A DNA stretch of 61,782 bases from a bacterium (GTDB lineage: Bacteria; UBP6; UBA1177), in assembly GCA_017961325.1 (NCBI GenBank), contig JAGCXM010000033.1:1-61782 (forward strand). Reading direction: 5' to 3'. Shown here in pieces: positions 18,001 to 26,808 of this stretch. Every line of letters starts with the position of its first letter. Within the stretch, counting starts at the first letter, position 1. The position numbers and the translations under genes are program-made. Below the pieces are notes generated by a model. The model saw only the letters and a list, made by a program, of their open reading frames with translations. It did no database searches and had not been told where the DNA came from.

Positions 18001-18133
18001 CCTTAGGTCCGAGCCGTAATTTTTCACTTTAAAATCTGAAAATAAAAATCTTAGCCCCTTTTCTTTTTGTAAAACGGAAATAAATAAAAGGCCGTATTTG
18101 TTTGTCCGGTGTCGTTTTTTTGTGGAGGATAAT

Positions 18134-19471
18134 ATGAAAAATCTGGCTAAGTTGTTGTTTTTACCGCTTTTTCTGTTTGTTTCGGGAATGAGTCTCAATG
18201 CTTCCGACATGCATGATTTAGAGCAGGAAGTTATCAAGATTTCGGAAAAGGCTAAAAAAAGCGTCGCTTCGATAAAAGTCGAAATAACCGAGCAGCGCAG
18301 GATGACAAGCGATCCTTTCTTCGATTTTTTCTTTGGTCATCCGCAGCAGCCGCGCACCAGAAAAGGGATGGCGCAGGGTACCGGTTTCGTAATTGACGAA
18401 AAGGAGGGTTTTATCGTTACGAACAACCATGTCGTCGAAAAGGCGGAAAAAATCGAAGTAACGATTGACGGAAAGACCTTCAACGCGAAACTTATCGGCA
18501 CCGATCCGCACACTGACATCGGTCTTGTCAAAATTGAAGATTTCAAAAAAGGAGAGATTCAGGAGATAAAATTCGCCGATTCCGACAAAATCAAAGTAGG
18601 CAGTTTTGCAATTGCAATCGGCAACCCGTTCGGGCTTTCAAACAGCGTAACATTCGGAATCATTTCGGCAAAAGGGCGTTCCGGCATGCGCGTTACCGAC
18701 TATGAGGACTTTATTCAGACCGATGCGGCGATCAATCCTGGAAATTCGGGAGGTCCGCTTCTGAATATCGAAGGTGAAGTCATCGGCATGAACACAGCAA
18801 TACTTTCGCAGTCGGGCGGATACATGGGAATCGGCCTCGCAGTTCCGGCAAATATGATCAAAGATATCACGCAGCAGCTCAGAAGCGGCAGGAAAATCCA
18901 GCGGGCGATGATGGGAATAGTCATTCAGGAGCTTAACGATGACATGCGCAGCTACTTTGAAATCGACAAAACTGTCAACGGAATTCTTGTTGCCGGAGTA
19001 GAGCCGAAAAGCCCTGCGGACAAGGCCGGAATCCAGCAGTATGACCTGATTACAAGATTTGACGGCAAGGAAATAGAGAACGTTTCGCAGTTCAGAACGG
19101 CCGTAGCATTCAGTCCTTACGGCAGGAAAATTCCCGTCGAAATCATCAGAAATGGCAAGAAAATGAATCTGAATGTCGTTATGGAGAAGGATTACCAGCT
19201 TTCCGAAACTCCGCAGGAACTCGACCGGAAAGTCCTTGACGAAATAGGGCTTACGCTGACTGACGGCAAGGGAAAAGTTACGGTTTCCAATGTCGAGCAG
19301 GGTTCGCTTGCATATTCCGCCGGAATCATGAACGGCGACGTGATTGCAGCAATCAACAGAAAACGGGTCAAAAACGCATCCGAAGCCAACAAAATAATAA
19401 ATTCTTCGAAGAAACTTCTTTTCACGATTAGCAGAAACGGCAGAGATTTCATCGTCGTAATCAACAGATAA
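18134..19471 (+). CDS. htrA: HtrA/DegP-type periplasmic serine protease
   Basis: A periplasmic quality-control protease and chaperone. A signal peptide (about residues 1-24) precedes a trypsin-like domain with the triad at NNHVV (His), HTDIGLVKI (Asp) and GNSGGPL (Ser). Two PDZ domains follow (around GVEPKSPADKAGI and NVEQGSLAYSAGI). The ATG at 18134 has GGAGG; the frame upstream to 18098 has no site. It stands alone between the nitroreductase and leuC. Confidence 0.95.
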   Translation: MKNLAKLLFLPLFLFVSGMSLNASDMHDLEQEVIKISEKAKKSVASIKVEITEQRRMTSDPFFDFFFGHPQQPRTRKGMAQGTGFVIDEKEGFIVTNNHVVEKAEKIEVTIDGKTFNAKLIGTDPHTDIGLVKIEDFKKGEIQEIKFADSDKIKVGSFAIAIGNPFGLSNSVTFGIISAKGRSGMRVTDYEDFIQTDAAINPGNSGGPLLNIEGEVIGMNTAILSQSGGYMGIGLAVPANMIKDITQQLRSGRKIQRAMMGIVIQELNDDMRSYFEIDKTVNGILVAGVEPKSPADKAGIQQYDLITRFDGKEIENVSQFRTAVAFSPYGRKIPVEIIRNGKKMNLNVVMEKDYQLSETPQELDRKVLDEIGLTLTDGKGKVTVSNVEQGSLAYSAGIMNGDVIAAINRKRVKNASEANKIINSSKKLLFTISRNGRDFIVVINR

Positions 19472-19569
19472 GTTTTCTCGCTTCAAAAATCACAAAAAAT
19501 TTGAGTTATTCTCAAAAAGTGCCAAAATCACCCGATTTTTATGTTTTTGTTCAATTTACGAGGTGAAAA

Positions 19570-20826
19570 ATGGGACAGACATTTGCTGAGAAGATTTTTT
19601 CGAAGATGGCGGGAAGACCGGTCGTTCCTGGAACGATCCTGACTGTCAGACCTGACCACGTTCTTACGCATGACAACAGCGCGGCAATCTATTCGACTTT
19701 CAAGAAAATGGGAGGAAAAAAGGTCGATGATCCGAATCAGATCCTGATAATTCTCGACCACATCGTTCCGGCTGCAAACGAAAAGGCGGCGACGAACCAT
19801 CAGACTGTGCGTCAGTTCGTCAAAGAACAGGGAATCAAGAATTTCTATGACTGCGGCCGCGGAATATGCCATCAGGTCACGGTCGAAGAAGGTTTTGCCC
19901 TTCCCGGCAAATTCATAGTCGGCAGTGACTCGCACACTGTCACATACGGTGCGCTCGGCGCATTTTCGACAGGAATCGGCAGAAGCGAATCGGCCGGAAT
20001 CTGGGCAACAGGCGAAATCTGGCTCAAAGTTCCTGAATCAATGAAGATCGTCCTCAAGGGAAAACCGAAACCATATGTTTCCTCGAAAGACGTTCTCCTT
20101 CACATCGCAGGACTCATCAAAGTTGACGGTGCACTTTACAAAAGCGTAGAATTTTCAGGCGATTACATTGAAAACATCGAACTTGCCGACAGACTCGTCT
20201 TCACAAATATGTCAGTCGAGATCGGCGCGAAAAACGGATACATGGCGCCCGACGAGAAAGTTTTCAGCTTCCTCGAAAAGCACGGGATCCCGCGTGACGC
20301 CTACACTCCGATCTACCCGGATGCAGATGCGGAATATGCAGAAACTTTAGAGATCGACGTTTCGCAGATCGAACCGATGGTGGCAATGCCGCACACGGTA
20401 GACAACGTCAGCAAAGTCAGCAACATGCACGACGTCAAAGTCAACCAGGTTTTGATAGGAACATGCACGAACGGCAGGATCGAAGACTTCAGGATCGCCG
20501 CTGAGATCCTCAAAGGAAAGCACATCGCGAAAGAGACGAGGCTTCTTGTCCTTCCGGCAAGTTCCGACATCTATCTGAAGGCTATGGAAGAAGGACTTTT
20601 CAAGATCTTCGTCGAAGCGGGAGGAATCATCCTCAACCCCGGCTGCGGACCGTGTCTCGGCGCACACGAAGGAATCATGGCGCCGGGCGAGATCACTGTC
20701 AGCACGGCGAACAGGAATTTCAAGGGAAGAATGGGCTGCAACCAGTCCGAAATTTATCTCGCAAGTCCGGCAACCGCTGCGGCAACGGCGATAAAAGGCT
20801 TCATCTGTTCACCGACCGACCTTTAA
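19570..20826 (+). CDS. leuC: LeuC/homoaconitase-type hydro-lyase large subunit
   Basis: Large subunit of an aconitase-family dehydratase (3-isopropylmalate, homoaconitate or dimethylmalate type). The three 4Fe-4S ligands are visible in GTCTNGR and NPGCGPCLG, and the active-site segment GSDSHTVTYGALG is intact. At 418 aa it matches the shorter LeuC2/HacA-like group, not the 466-aa enterobacterial LeuC. AGGTG precedes the ATG. The leader contains a small inverted repeat TTGAG-TTATT-CTCAA at 19501-19515. No leuD, leuA or leuB is adjacent, so the true substrate is open. Confidence 0.9.
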   Translation: MGQTFAEKIFSKMAGRPVVPGTILTVRPDHVLTHDNSAAIYSTFKKMGGKKVDDPNQILIILDHIVPAANEKAATNHQTVRQFVKEQGIKNFYDCGRGICHQVTVEEGFALPGKFIVGSDSHTVTYGALGAFSTGIGRSESAGIWATGEIWLKVPESMKIVLKGKPKPYVSSKDVLLHIAGLIKVDGALYKSVEFSGDYIENIELADRLVFTNMSVEIGAKNGYMAPDEKVFSFLEKHGIPRDAYTPIYPDADAEYAETLEIDVSQIEPMVAMPHTVDNVSKVSNMHDVKVNQVLIGTCTNGRIEDFRIAAEILKGKHIAKETRLLVLPASSDIYLKAMEEGLFKIFVEAGGIILNPGCGPCLGAHEGIMAPGEITVSTANRNFKGRMGCNQSEIYLASPATAAATAIKGFICSPTDL

Positions 20827-20844
20827 TTTTTCGAAATTTGTTTG

Positions 20845-20872
20845 TTGACAAAGGTTTCTTCATAAATACAAT
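20845..20872 (+). promoter_or_regulatory. Putative promoter of the 807-aa lipoprotein
   Basis: A perfect TTGACA, a 16-nt spacer and TACAAT, ending 37 nt before the ATG at 20910. Confidence 0.6.
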
Positions 20873-20909
20873 TTTCAGGCTTTTTATAAAACTGATTGAG
20901 AGAAAAAAG

Positions 20910-23333
20910 ATGAGAAAGTTATTTCAGATTGCAATTTCAGCACTTTTTGTTTTGATCGTTTCCTGCGGCGGCGGAAGCAAAGATCCGAAAGATTCCTGTC
21001 CTGACGGTTACAAATGGTCAGGTACCGACTGCATAAAAATCGCTTCTGACGATGGCGGAGACAGCGGAACTGTCGATACCGGCACGCAGGATGATTCCGA
21101 TTCGGCCGATGACAGTGATTCCGGCGAAGATGCCGACACCGGAGATGATGATGATAACGGGACATCCGATTATAACGGCAGCTGCACTGTGATTCGCAAC
21201 GGAGATTCGTATGAGATCAATGTCGAGACGAACAAACTCACGATCGGAACGGTAACCGTAAATAATTCTTCAGACATTGCAAATGCTTACGGCGAAATCT
21301 GGGCTGAAAACAGGGAGACTCTTTCGGAATTCAAAGTCGGGGACGTAGATTCCGAGCTTTCTGGCAAAACGCTGAACATTCCCAAAGGAAGATACAGTTT
21401 TGCCTACAGACCTGTTTCTTCGGCAAACAGAGTCGCTATAGAAGGACTGGATAACGTTGATATGGCCAGCGGCGACAGAAAACTTGATTTCGACCTTCCG
21501 CTTTACCGTTTCACCGGAAAGGTCGTTAACAATTCCGATGCCGTTTTCACAGTTGAAGATGCTTATCAGGAATCCACACAGCTTGTTCTCAAAACCGGAA
21601 CTTTTGAAAAAGTGGTTCCTTACAGTGAATTTGCAGGTTATGATCTTCTTCTTCCTAAGGGAACTTACTCGGTTTCTTTCAAAGGTCAGCTTGCGTCAGG
21701 GCAGGGAGTCTTTGAAGGAACGGTTTTTGATAATTCGCATGGTTTTACGGTCGAAGGCGATATCGAACAGGATATCAAGGTTCAGACGATCACTTTTGCC
21801 GGTTCGGTTGTCAAGGCAGGTTATGCGGTAAGCGCAGGTCAGCTCATTCTTGTCGAAAATCCTCCTTTGGGTTCTGTAAGCGGCGTCGTTGTTTCCAATC
21901 TTTCAGCTGCAACTACCTACAGTATCACCGTTACGGCAGGCGCCGATCTCAATCTTCTCTACCTTCCGTCAGAAGGTTCCTATCCTGTCCGTTATATAAA
22001 GCTGGAAACATGGAATTCCGGAACAGAAACGCCTTCAGCACACGATATCACGCTTGATTTCGGAAGGGTTTACGGCAAAATCACTTTCTTGGGAAGCAAT
22101 GATTTCCCGACACTTGCAAACTGCACTGAAGCCGATTGCACGATAGGCAAACTCAAAGCGGTGCTGGACGGTTCATCTTTTGTTGTTAAGGATCTCGGTA
22201 CGGATCTGGCTGTTGATGAAGAGGGAAACGTAACGGGCGTAACTTATGACGCTCTGCTTGTCAGAAGGAATCTCTATAAGTACTTCGATGCTGGAGGCAA
22301 TGAGAAGAGCGAGTATATAGGAAAAACTTATTCGATGAGTTTCGAGAGCTATCTCAACGATATCAAAGGAGGTTTCGCTTCTCTTCCGTTCACTGTTCCT
22401 GCAAATTATACGAACAGCGACGGCAACAAGGTTAATTCTTTCTCTTTCTATGTTACTGAAGCAGACGGAACCAAATCCTGGTTTACTGAAAAAGAGATCG
22501 ATCTTGATGTAACACCGAGTAAAGTCGTTGGAAAACTCACTCTCAACGGTTCGACATTCGAGACTGACAAAGACGATTTAATCAAAATCAAGGATGAAAG
22601 CGGAATCGAACATCCTGTCATGAATCTTTCGGAACTTTCGGGCGGGGAGTTCAGTTTTTATGCACCGAAAGGAGCTTACGACGTCATCTACGAAGGTGAA
22701 GGTGTTCTTTCGACTGATTTCAAAACATACATCGAGCGTGATTTCGAAATCGGAGCAAACGGAAACACTCACGACTTCGATATGAAAACAGGCAAAGTAA
22801 CTTTAGATTTCAATGTTAACGGAAATCCTTTTGCCGAGTGGGTCGATGACAATAAAAATATGGAAGGAATGGGGCTTGCCGTAAATATTGATAAAACTGC
22901 AAGCGATTTCGTGCTCGATCTTTCCAAAAAAGACGGCAAATATATATCTGAAATTCTTTTGGGCTCTACGGTAAACGTATATCTTGAACTTGATTTCGCA
23001 GACAAAATTGATTCCGAAAAAAGTTATACAAGAATTCCGCTTTTGAGCTCGCACAACATGACGTCGGGAACGACGGTCAAAAACGACATCTCCCTCATCG
23101 GTTTTTCTCTGGCGGTAAAACTTAACGGAAATGTCGTCAAAGCTTCGGATTACGCTGCAAAATTCAGAATGCAGGGAACTTATTCAACTGAAATTTACTG
23201 TCCTGGCGAAGATTCTGTCAAAGCGTTCTTCAGAAAAGGCGAGTATAAGACTCCGGCACCGGAGCTTTATCTTAATGAAGGTTTTGATGCAAAACACGAG
23301 ATACCTTTGAATTGTCTCTATTTCGGTGAATAA
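20910..23333 (+). CDS. Large beta-rich lipoprotein of unknown function
   Basis: 807 aa from an ATG with a weak GAGAG site; the frame is open far upstream inside leuC but without a plausible start. Lipobox IVSC (Cys19) leads into CPDGYKWSGTDCIK and an acidic linker (about 45-85, with SADDSDSGEDADTGDDDD). The rest is a chain of about five or six similar beta-strand modules of about 110 residues, each opening with a strand like FTGKVVNN, FAGSVVKAG, YGKITFLGS, VGKLTLNG or VTLDFNVNG. Several carry the phrase LPKGTYSVSFKG. The pattern resembles carboxypeptidase-regulatory or Cna-B-like surface modules. Function unknown. Confidence 0.85.
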   Translation: MRKLFQIAISALFVLIVSCGGGSKDPKDSCPDGYKWSGTDCIKIASDDGGDSGTVDTGTQDDSDSADDSDSGEDADTGDDDDNGTSDYNGSCTVIRNGDSYEINVETNKLTIGTVTVNNSSDIANAYGEIWAENRETLSEFKVGDVDSELSGKTLNIPKGRYSFAYRPVSSANRVAIEGLDNVDMASGDRKLDFDLPLYRFTGKVVNNSDAVFTVEDAYQESTQLVLKTGTFEKVVPYSEFAGYDLLLPKGTYSVSFKGQLASGQGVFEGTVFDNSHGFTVEGDIEQDIKVQTITFAGSVVKAGYAVSAGQLILVENPPLGSVSGVVVSNLSAATTYSITVTAGADLNLLYLPSEGSYPVRYIKLETWNSGTETPSAHDITLDFGRVYGKITFLGSNDFPTLANCTEADCTIGKLKAVLDGSSFVVKDLGTDLAVDEEGNVTGVTYDALLVRRNLYKYFDAGGNEKSEYIGKTYSMSFESYLNDIKGGFASLPFTVPANYTNSDGNKVNSFSFYVTEADGTKSWFTEKEIDLDVTPSKVVGKLTLNGSTFETDKDDLIKIKDESGIEHPVMNLSELSGGEFSFYAPKGAYDVIYEGEGVLSTDFKTYIERDFEIGANGNTHDFDMKTGKVTLDFNVNGNPFAEWVDDNKNMEGMGLAVNIDKTASDFVLDLSKKDGKYISEILLGSTVNVYLELDFADKIDSEKSYTRIPLLSSHNMTSGTTVKNDISLIGFSLAVKLNGNVVKASDYAAKFRMQGTYSTEIYCPGEDSVKAFFRKGEYKTPAPELYLNEGFDAKHEIPLNCLYFGE

Positions 23334-23364
23334 CTCCAATTTTTCTAATTTATCAGGAGGATTT

Positions 23365-24231
23365 ATGAAACGCGTAGTTACAGTGCAGGATATTTCCTGT
23401 CTCGGCAAATGTTCACTTACCGTTGCACTGCCGGTGATTTCGGCTATGGGAGTGGAGACCTGCGTCATTCCGACGGCGGTTCTTTCAACTCATACAGTTT
23501 TCAAAGGCTTTACTTTCCACGATCTGACCGGTGAGATCGCTCCGGTAATGGAACACTGGAAAAAGGAGAATTTCCGTTTTGACGCGATATACACGGGCTA
23601 TCTCGGTTCTTTCGAGCAGCTTGAACTTATGAAAAGACTCATTGACGATTTCGGCGGCGGAGATACACTTGCAATAGTCGATCCCTGCATGGCCGACAAC
23701 GGCAAGCTTTATCCGGGTTTCACTCAGGAATTCGCTTTTGCGATGGCTAAACTCTGCGGAAAGGCGGACATAGTCGTGCCGAACATGACCGAAGCAAATT
23801 TCATGCTCGGCGTTCCATACCGCGCAGGCGGCACCTACGATGAAGCTTATCTCAGGAAAATCCTTAAAGATATAGCAGCATTAGGTGCAAAAAAGGTCGT
23901 TCTCAAGGGCGTCGAATTTCCGGAAGACCAGCCTTCTTTCAAAAATGTTGCCGGAAAAATCGGAATCGTTGCATACGACGCTGAAAAAGATACTTTCTCG
24001 AGTTATTTCCACGATAAAGTCGACCAGAATTTCCACGGAACCGGCGATATTTTCGCAAGCGTTTTCACCGGAGCATATCTGAGAGGTCTCACCCTTGAGG
24101 AGTCGTATTCGCTTGCAGCCGATTTCGTCGTCGAATCGATAAAAAAGACGATCAGCCACGAAGATCACAACTGGTACGGTGTCGATTTCGAAGCTGCATT
24201 CCCGTATCTCATCAAACGCCTGGAACGGTAG
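23365..24231 (+). CDS. Pyridoxal/pyridoxamine kinase (PfkB-like, PdxK/PdxY type)
   Basis: An ATP-dependent kinase of the ribokinase superfamily that phosphorylates B6 vitamers in salvage of PLP. VQDISCLGKCSLT and the pyridoxal-binding TAVLSTHTVF are at the N-terminus; the catalytic GTGD motif is in FHGTGDIFASVF. At 288 aa it has the usual length. AGGAGG precedes ATG 23365. Its TAG stop is part of the dispersed palindrome at 24228-24252. The sequence does not separate PdxK from PdxY, so no symbol is given. Confidence 0.93.
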   Translation: MKRVVTVQDISCLGKCSLTVALPVISAMGVETCVIPTAVLSTHTVFKGFTFHDLTGEIAPVMEHWKKENFRFDAIYTGYLGSFEQLELMKRLIDDFGGGDTLAIVDPCMADNGKLYPGFTQEFAFAMAKLCGKADIVVPNMTEANFMLGVPYRAGGTYDEAYLRKILKDIAALGAKKVVLKGVEFPEDQPSFKNVAGKIGIVAYDAEKDTFSSYFHDKVDQNFHGTGDIFASVFTGAYLRGLTLEESYSLAADFVVESIKKTISHEDHNWYGVDFEAAFPYLIKRLER

Positions 24232-24252
24232 AGACGTTTCATGAAACGTCTC
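24228..24252 (+). repeat. Dispersed palindrome copy 2 (GACGTTTCATGAAACGTC core)
   Basis: A perfect 22-bp palindrome at 24231-24252 preceded by GTA. It contains the stop codon of the pyridoxal kinase and ends about 16 bp before the start of the next lipoprotein, whose GGAG site lies immediately downstream. It has the same orientation relative to the lipoprotein gene as the copy at 1873-1896. Confidence 0.85.
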
Positions 24253-24267
24253 CTCTATGGAGATGAA

Positions 24268-25857
24268 ATGAAAAAATTCATTCTTGTTTTTGCATTTTTC
24301 TGTCTGATTTTCCTGATTTCATGCGGCAGCAGCTCGAAAAACGAAGATGAAACCGACACCACAGATTCCGTAACTGATGAAGACGCAGCCGATACCGGAA
24401 CGGATCCGACAGATGACAGCAATTTAGAGACTGATACGGATACAAACTATCCGGAACCAGAGGATGGCAACTATCCCCCTGAACAACAAAAGAATGATTG
24501 TCTGCATTTTGGCGGTTCATGGGATGATAGGAGCTTAATTTGCATTTGGAAGTGTAAAAGCAAACCGGCAAACAGTGAGTGGAACGGTTCTGACCATTAC
24601 AGCGACAAATATGCCAACGGAGGTTGGGAGTATGAACCGGAAAAATTGATTCCCGAATACAACGAAAAGCCCGGAGCCTGCCATTTTGTCTGCAAGGCAG
24701 GCTTTCAATGGATTGAAAATGACGGTGTCTGTTTGCGCAAGAGTGATTCTGACCTTTCCGAGGCCGGAACGGCGAACTGCTACGTCGTAAAAACTGCGGG
24801 AGACTACAGTTTTGATGCAACCGTGCGCGGAAACGGGGGAAAAGTTGAAGGCATTGATTTTACTGACGAAAAACTTGATCCTGCCGGGGTAAAACTTATC
24901 TGGCAGAGTGATGAAAACGGTTTGATCGATTCGCTCAGTCTTAAAGACGGAAGGATACATTTTTCCGCAAAAAATACCGACGGAAATGCTCTGATCGCGG
25001 CGCTTGATGAAACGGGAAACATAATCTGGAGCTGGCACATCTGGCTTTTGAATGAAGAGATTTCTGATGTAAAAACCGCAGACGGCGTAATGGTTATGGA
25101 CAGAAATCTCGGTGCGGTATCGCTCGATTTTGAATCCCCGCAAAGTCACGGACTGCTTTACCAGTGGGGGAGAAAGGATCCTTTTCCGGCTTCTCCGGTT
25201 GTTTCAGGCGGAACGACTTCCACCATGCCTCTTCCGGTTTACGATGCTGACGGGAATGACGTAGCTATTACTGCTTCGTCAAGGGAAAATGCCGATTGCA
25301 ACACTCTTGAATATTCAATTTCCCATCCGACGACGGTTCTAAGCAACAATTCTCAGTTTTCGGAGTGCCGCGACTGGCTGCGCAAAGAGTTTTCGAATCC
25401 GGCACTCTGGGGCGGTTCCGACGGTGGAAAGAGCCTGTTCGACCCGTGTCCTGCGGGTTACAGAGTACCGAAACTCGGAACTTTTGACTTTTTCACTTCC
25501 AGCGGCGGCTACGAGACAGACATATCAGGATTTTCCGTTTTCGATATCTCTTATGACGGCGCAATTGACGGAAATGACTACAGAAACGGCTGGTATATCC
25601 TGCTTGATCCTGCATCGGATTCATACTCCTATTTCCCGGCTGCAGCGCGCTACGACGGCTCTTACGCTATGCTGATGGGCAGTAAAGCAGGGCTGTGGGG
25701 CAGTTACTGGTATGCCGATGCCGATAATGCGGAAGAATCTTCCGTTCCGTGCGGAGCATACGCACTTGCATTCCAGTTCGGAGATCAGGTGTCTGCTTCT
25801 CCAAAGGCGGTAGGAGGGCGTGCCGACGGCTATTCAGTCAGATGCGTGAGGGAGTGA
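24268..25857 (+). CDS. FISUMP-domain lipoprotein
   Basis: 529 aa from the ATG at 24268 with GGAG six bases upstream. An in-frame ATG at 24241 lies inside the palindrome and is not credible. Lipobox LISC (Cys19), then an acidic Asp/Thr linker and Cys-containing segments (CLHFGGSWDDRSLICIWKC). A C-terminal FISUMP (Fibrobacter succinogenes major paralogue) region spans about 270-529, with VMVMDRNLGA, LYQWGRKDPF, DPCPAGYRVP and the terminal YSVRCVRE. This family is common in Bacteroidetes and Fibrobacter surface proteins; its biochemical role is not established. Confidence 0.9.
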   Translation: MKKFILVFAFFCLIFLISCGSSSKNEDETDTTDSVTDEDAADTGTDPTDDSNLETDTDTNYPEPEDGNYPPEQQKNDCLHFGGSWDDRSLICIWKCKSKPANSEWNGSDHYSDKYANGGWEYEPEKLIPEYNEKPGACHFVCKAGFQWIENDGVCLRKSDSDLSEAGTANCYVVKTAGDYSFDATVRGNGGKVEGIDFTDEKLDPAGVKLIWQSDENGLIDSLSLKDGRIHFSAKNTDGNALIAALDETGNIIWSWHIWLLNEEISDVKTADGVMVMDRNLGAVSLDFESPQSHGLLYQWGRKDPFPASPVVSGGTTSTMPLPVYDADGNDVAITASSRENADCNTLEYSISHPTTVLSNNSQFSECRDWLRKEFSNPALWGGSDGGKSLFDPCPAGYRVPKLGTFDFFTSSGGYETDISGFSVFDISYDGAIDGNDYRNGWYILLDPASDSYSYFPAAARYDGSYAMLMGSKAGLWGSYWYADADNAEESSVPCGAYALAFQFGDQVSASPKAVGGRADGYSVRCVRE

Positions 25858-25865
25858 TCAAAAAC

Positions 25866-25893
25866 TTGCCGTTGAGTCAGACAGCCTTAAAAT
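25866..25893 (+). promoter_or_regulatory. Putative promoter of the 25922 gene
   Basis: TTGCCG, a 16-nt spacer and TAAAAT ending 28 nt before the ATG. Confidence 0.45.
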
Positions 25894-25921
25894 AGTGTGT
25901 TTTGTTTTTGTGAGGTACTTC

Positions 25922-26749
25922 ATGTTTTCGAAATTTTTTGCCAAAATCGGCATAAACGTAATTCTTGCAGTGGTGATAACTCTGATTGTCGCCGGCATTC
26001 CGCTGCTGAAATCGTGGAACGACAAAAGCGGATTCGAGGATTCGCTTGCTCAGGCACAGCTTCGGATAAAAGATCTGGAAGAGAAGATGCGCCATTCGGA
26101 GCATGCGACGCTGCATTTCGGAAAGCTTCACAATATTCTGGAATTAGGCCTGGTCAATGTCGAGATCTCCGGAACGAAATTCATCAAAGAGCCGCTTCAG
26201 GAGAGCATACAGAAGACTTTTTTCCCGTGGAGCGACAATTACCGCGACTATTATCTCGAAGTGGCGACGTTCTCGTTTGAAGCGACCTACAGCGTGGATC
26301 TGAAGGATGTTTTCATAAAGGAAGATTCTGATAAAGTCGTGATTTACGGGCTTAAAGTCATCGGCCCGAAACGGACGAATGAGAAGTGGAAGACCGAATA
26401 TACCACGATAATCCGCTATCCCGCCAAAAAAATCAAAAATGCGAGCGGTAAAAAAATCGAAGTTCTGGACGAAACGAAGTTCGAAGACGTGAAGGCGAAG
26501 TACCGTAAAGAGGGTTATGAGTACTTTAACCTGCTGAGCAACAAGGCGAAAGAGGATTTCTTCAACAACTGCGACCACGGGCACGAAGTAGGATACGTCA
26601 ACAAGATCGTGCTTGAGAATGCCGAAGGTTTCTTTAAAAGTCTCTTCGCTCTTCCCGGTTCAAAGAAAAAAGTTGAATTCGATTACGGCAGCAAGCCTGC
26701 TTCAGACGCTATAAATTTCAGAGAATTGAAGATTCAGCTGGGAAATTAA
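25922..26749 (+). CDS. Membrane-anchored protein of unknown function
   Basis: 275 aa from the ATG at 25922 (TGAGG upstream). One N-terminal membrane helix (about 8-28, INVILAVVITLIVAGIPLL) is followed by a short coiled coil (about 40-62) and a soluble, charged domain with mixed strands (for example TYSVDLKDVFIKEDSDKVVI). No catalytic motif is evident. The layout recalls DUF4230-type anchored proteins, but I cannot confirm that from the sequence. It converges on uup. Confidence 0.75.
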   Translation: MFSKFFAKIGINVILAVVITLIVAGIPLLKSWNDKSGFEDSLAQAQLRIKDLEEKMRHSEHATLHFGKLHNILELGLVNVEISGTKFIKEPLQESIQKTFFPWSDNYRDYYLEVATFSFEATYSVDLKDVFIKEDSDKVVIYGLKVIGPKRTNEKWKTEYTTIIRYPAKKIKNASGKKIEVLDETKFEDVKAKYRKEGYEYFNLLSNKAKEDFFNNCDHGHEVGYVNKIVLENAEGFFKSLFALPGSKKKVEFDYGSKPASDAINFRELKIQLGN

Positions 26750-26753
26750 ACGT

Positions 26754-26806
26754 CCCTGACCTCTCCGTCACTTTGTGACACCTCTCCTTGTCAAGGCGAG
26801 GCAAGG
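26754..26806. repeat. Intergenic double-hairpin repeat (CTCTCCGTCA type)
   Basis: About 53 bp with two hairpins: GTCAC-TTT-GTGAC at 26767-26779 and one built on CCTTG/CAAGG at 26786-26796 inside outer CCT/AGG arms. The phrase CTCTCCGTCA followed by GACACCTCTCC resembles a repeat I recall from intergenic regions of many gut bacteria. It fills the gap between two converging genes and may also act in termination. Confidence 0.55.
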
Positions 26807-26808
26807 AA

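Noticed and set aside
18638-19486. Minus-strand frame of 282 codons opposite htrA
   Set aside because: Shadow; no start site or domain, while htrA is complete.
20652-20909. 86-codon N-terminal extension of the 807-aa lipoprotein into leuC
   Set aside because: It overlaps leuC in another frame. The lipoprotein signal begins at 20910 with its own promoter upstream.
24241-24267. Upstream ATG as the start of the FISUMP lipoprotein
   Set aside because: It lies inside the palindrome and would put nine polar residues before a normal lipoprotein signal.
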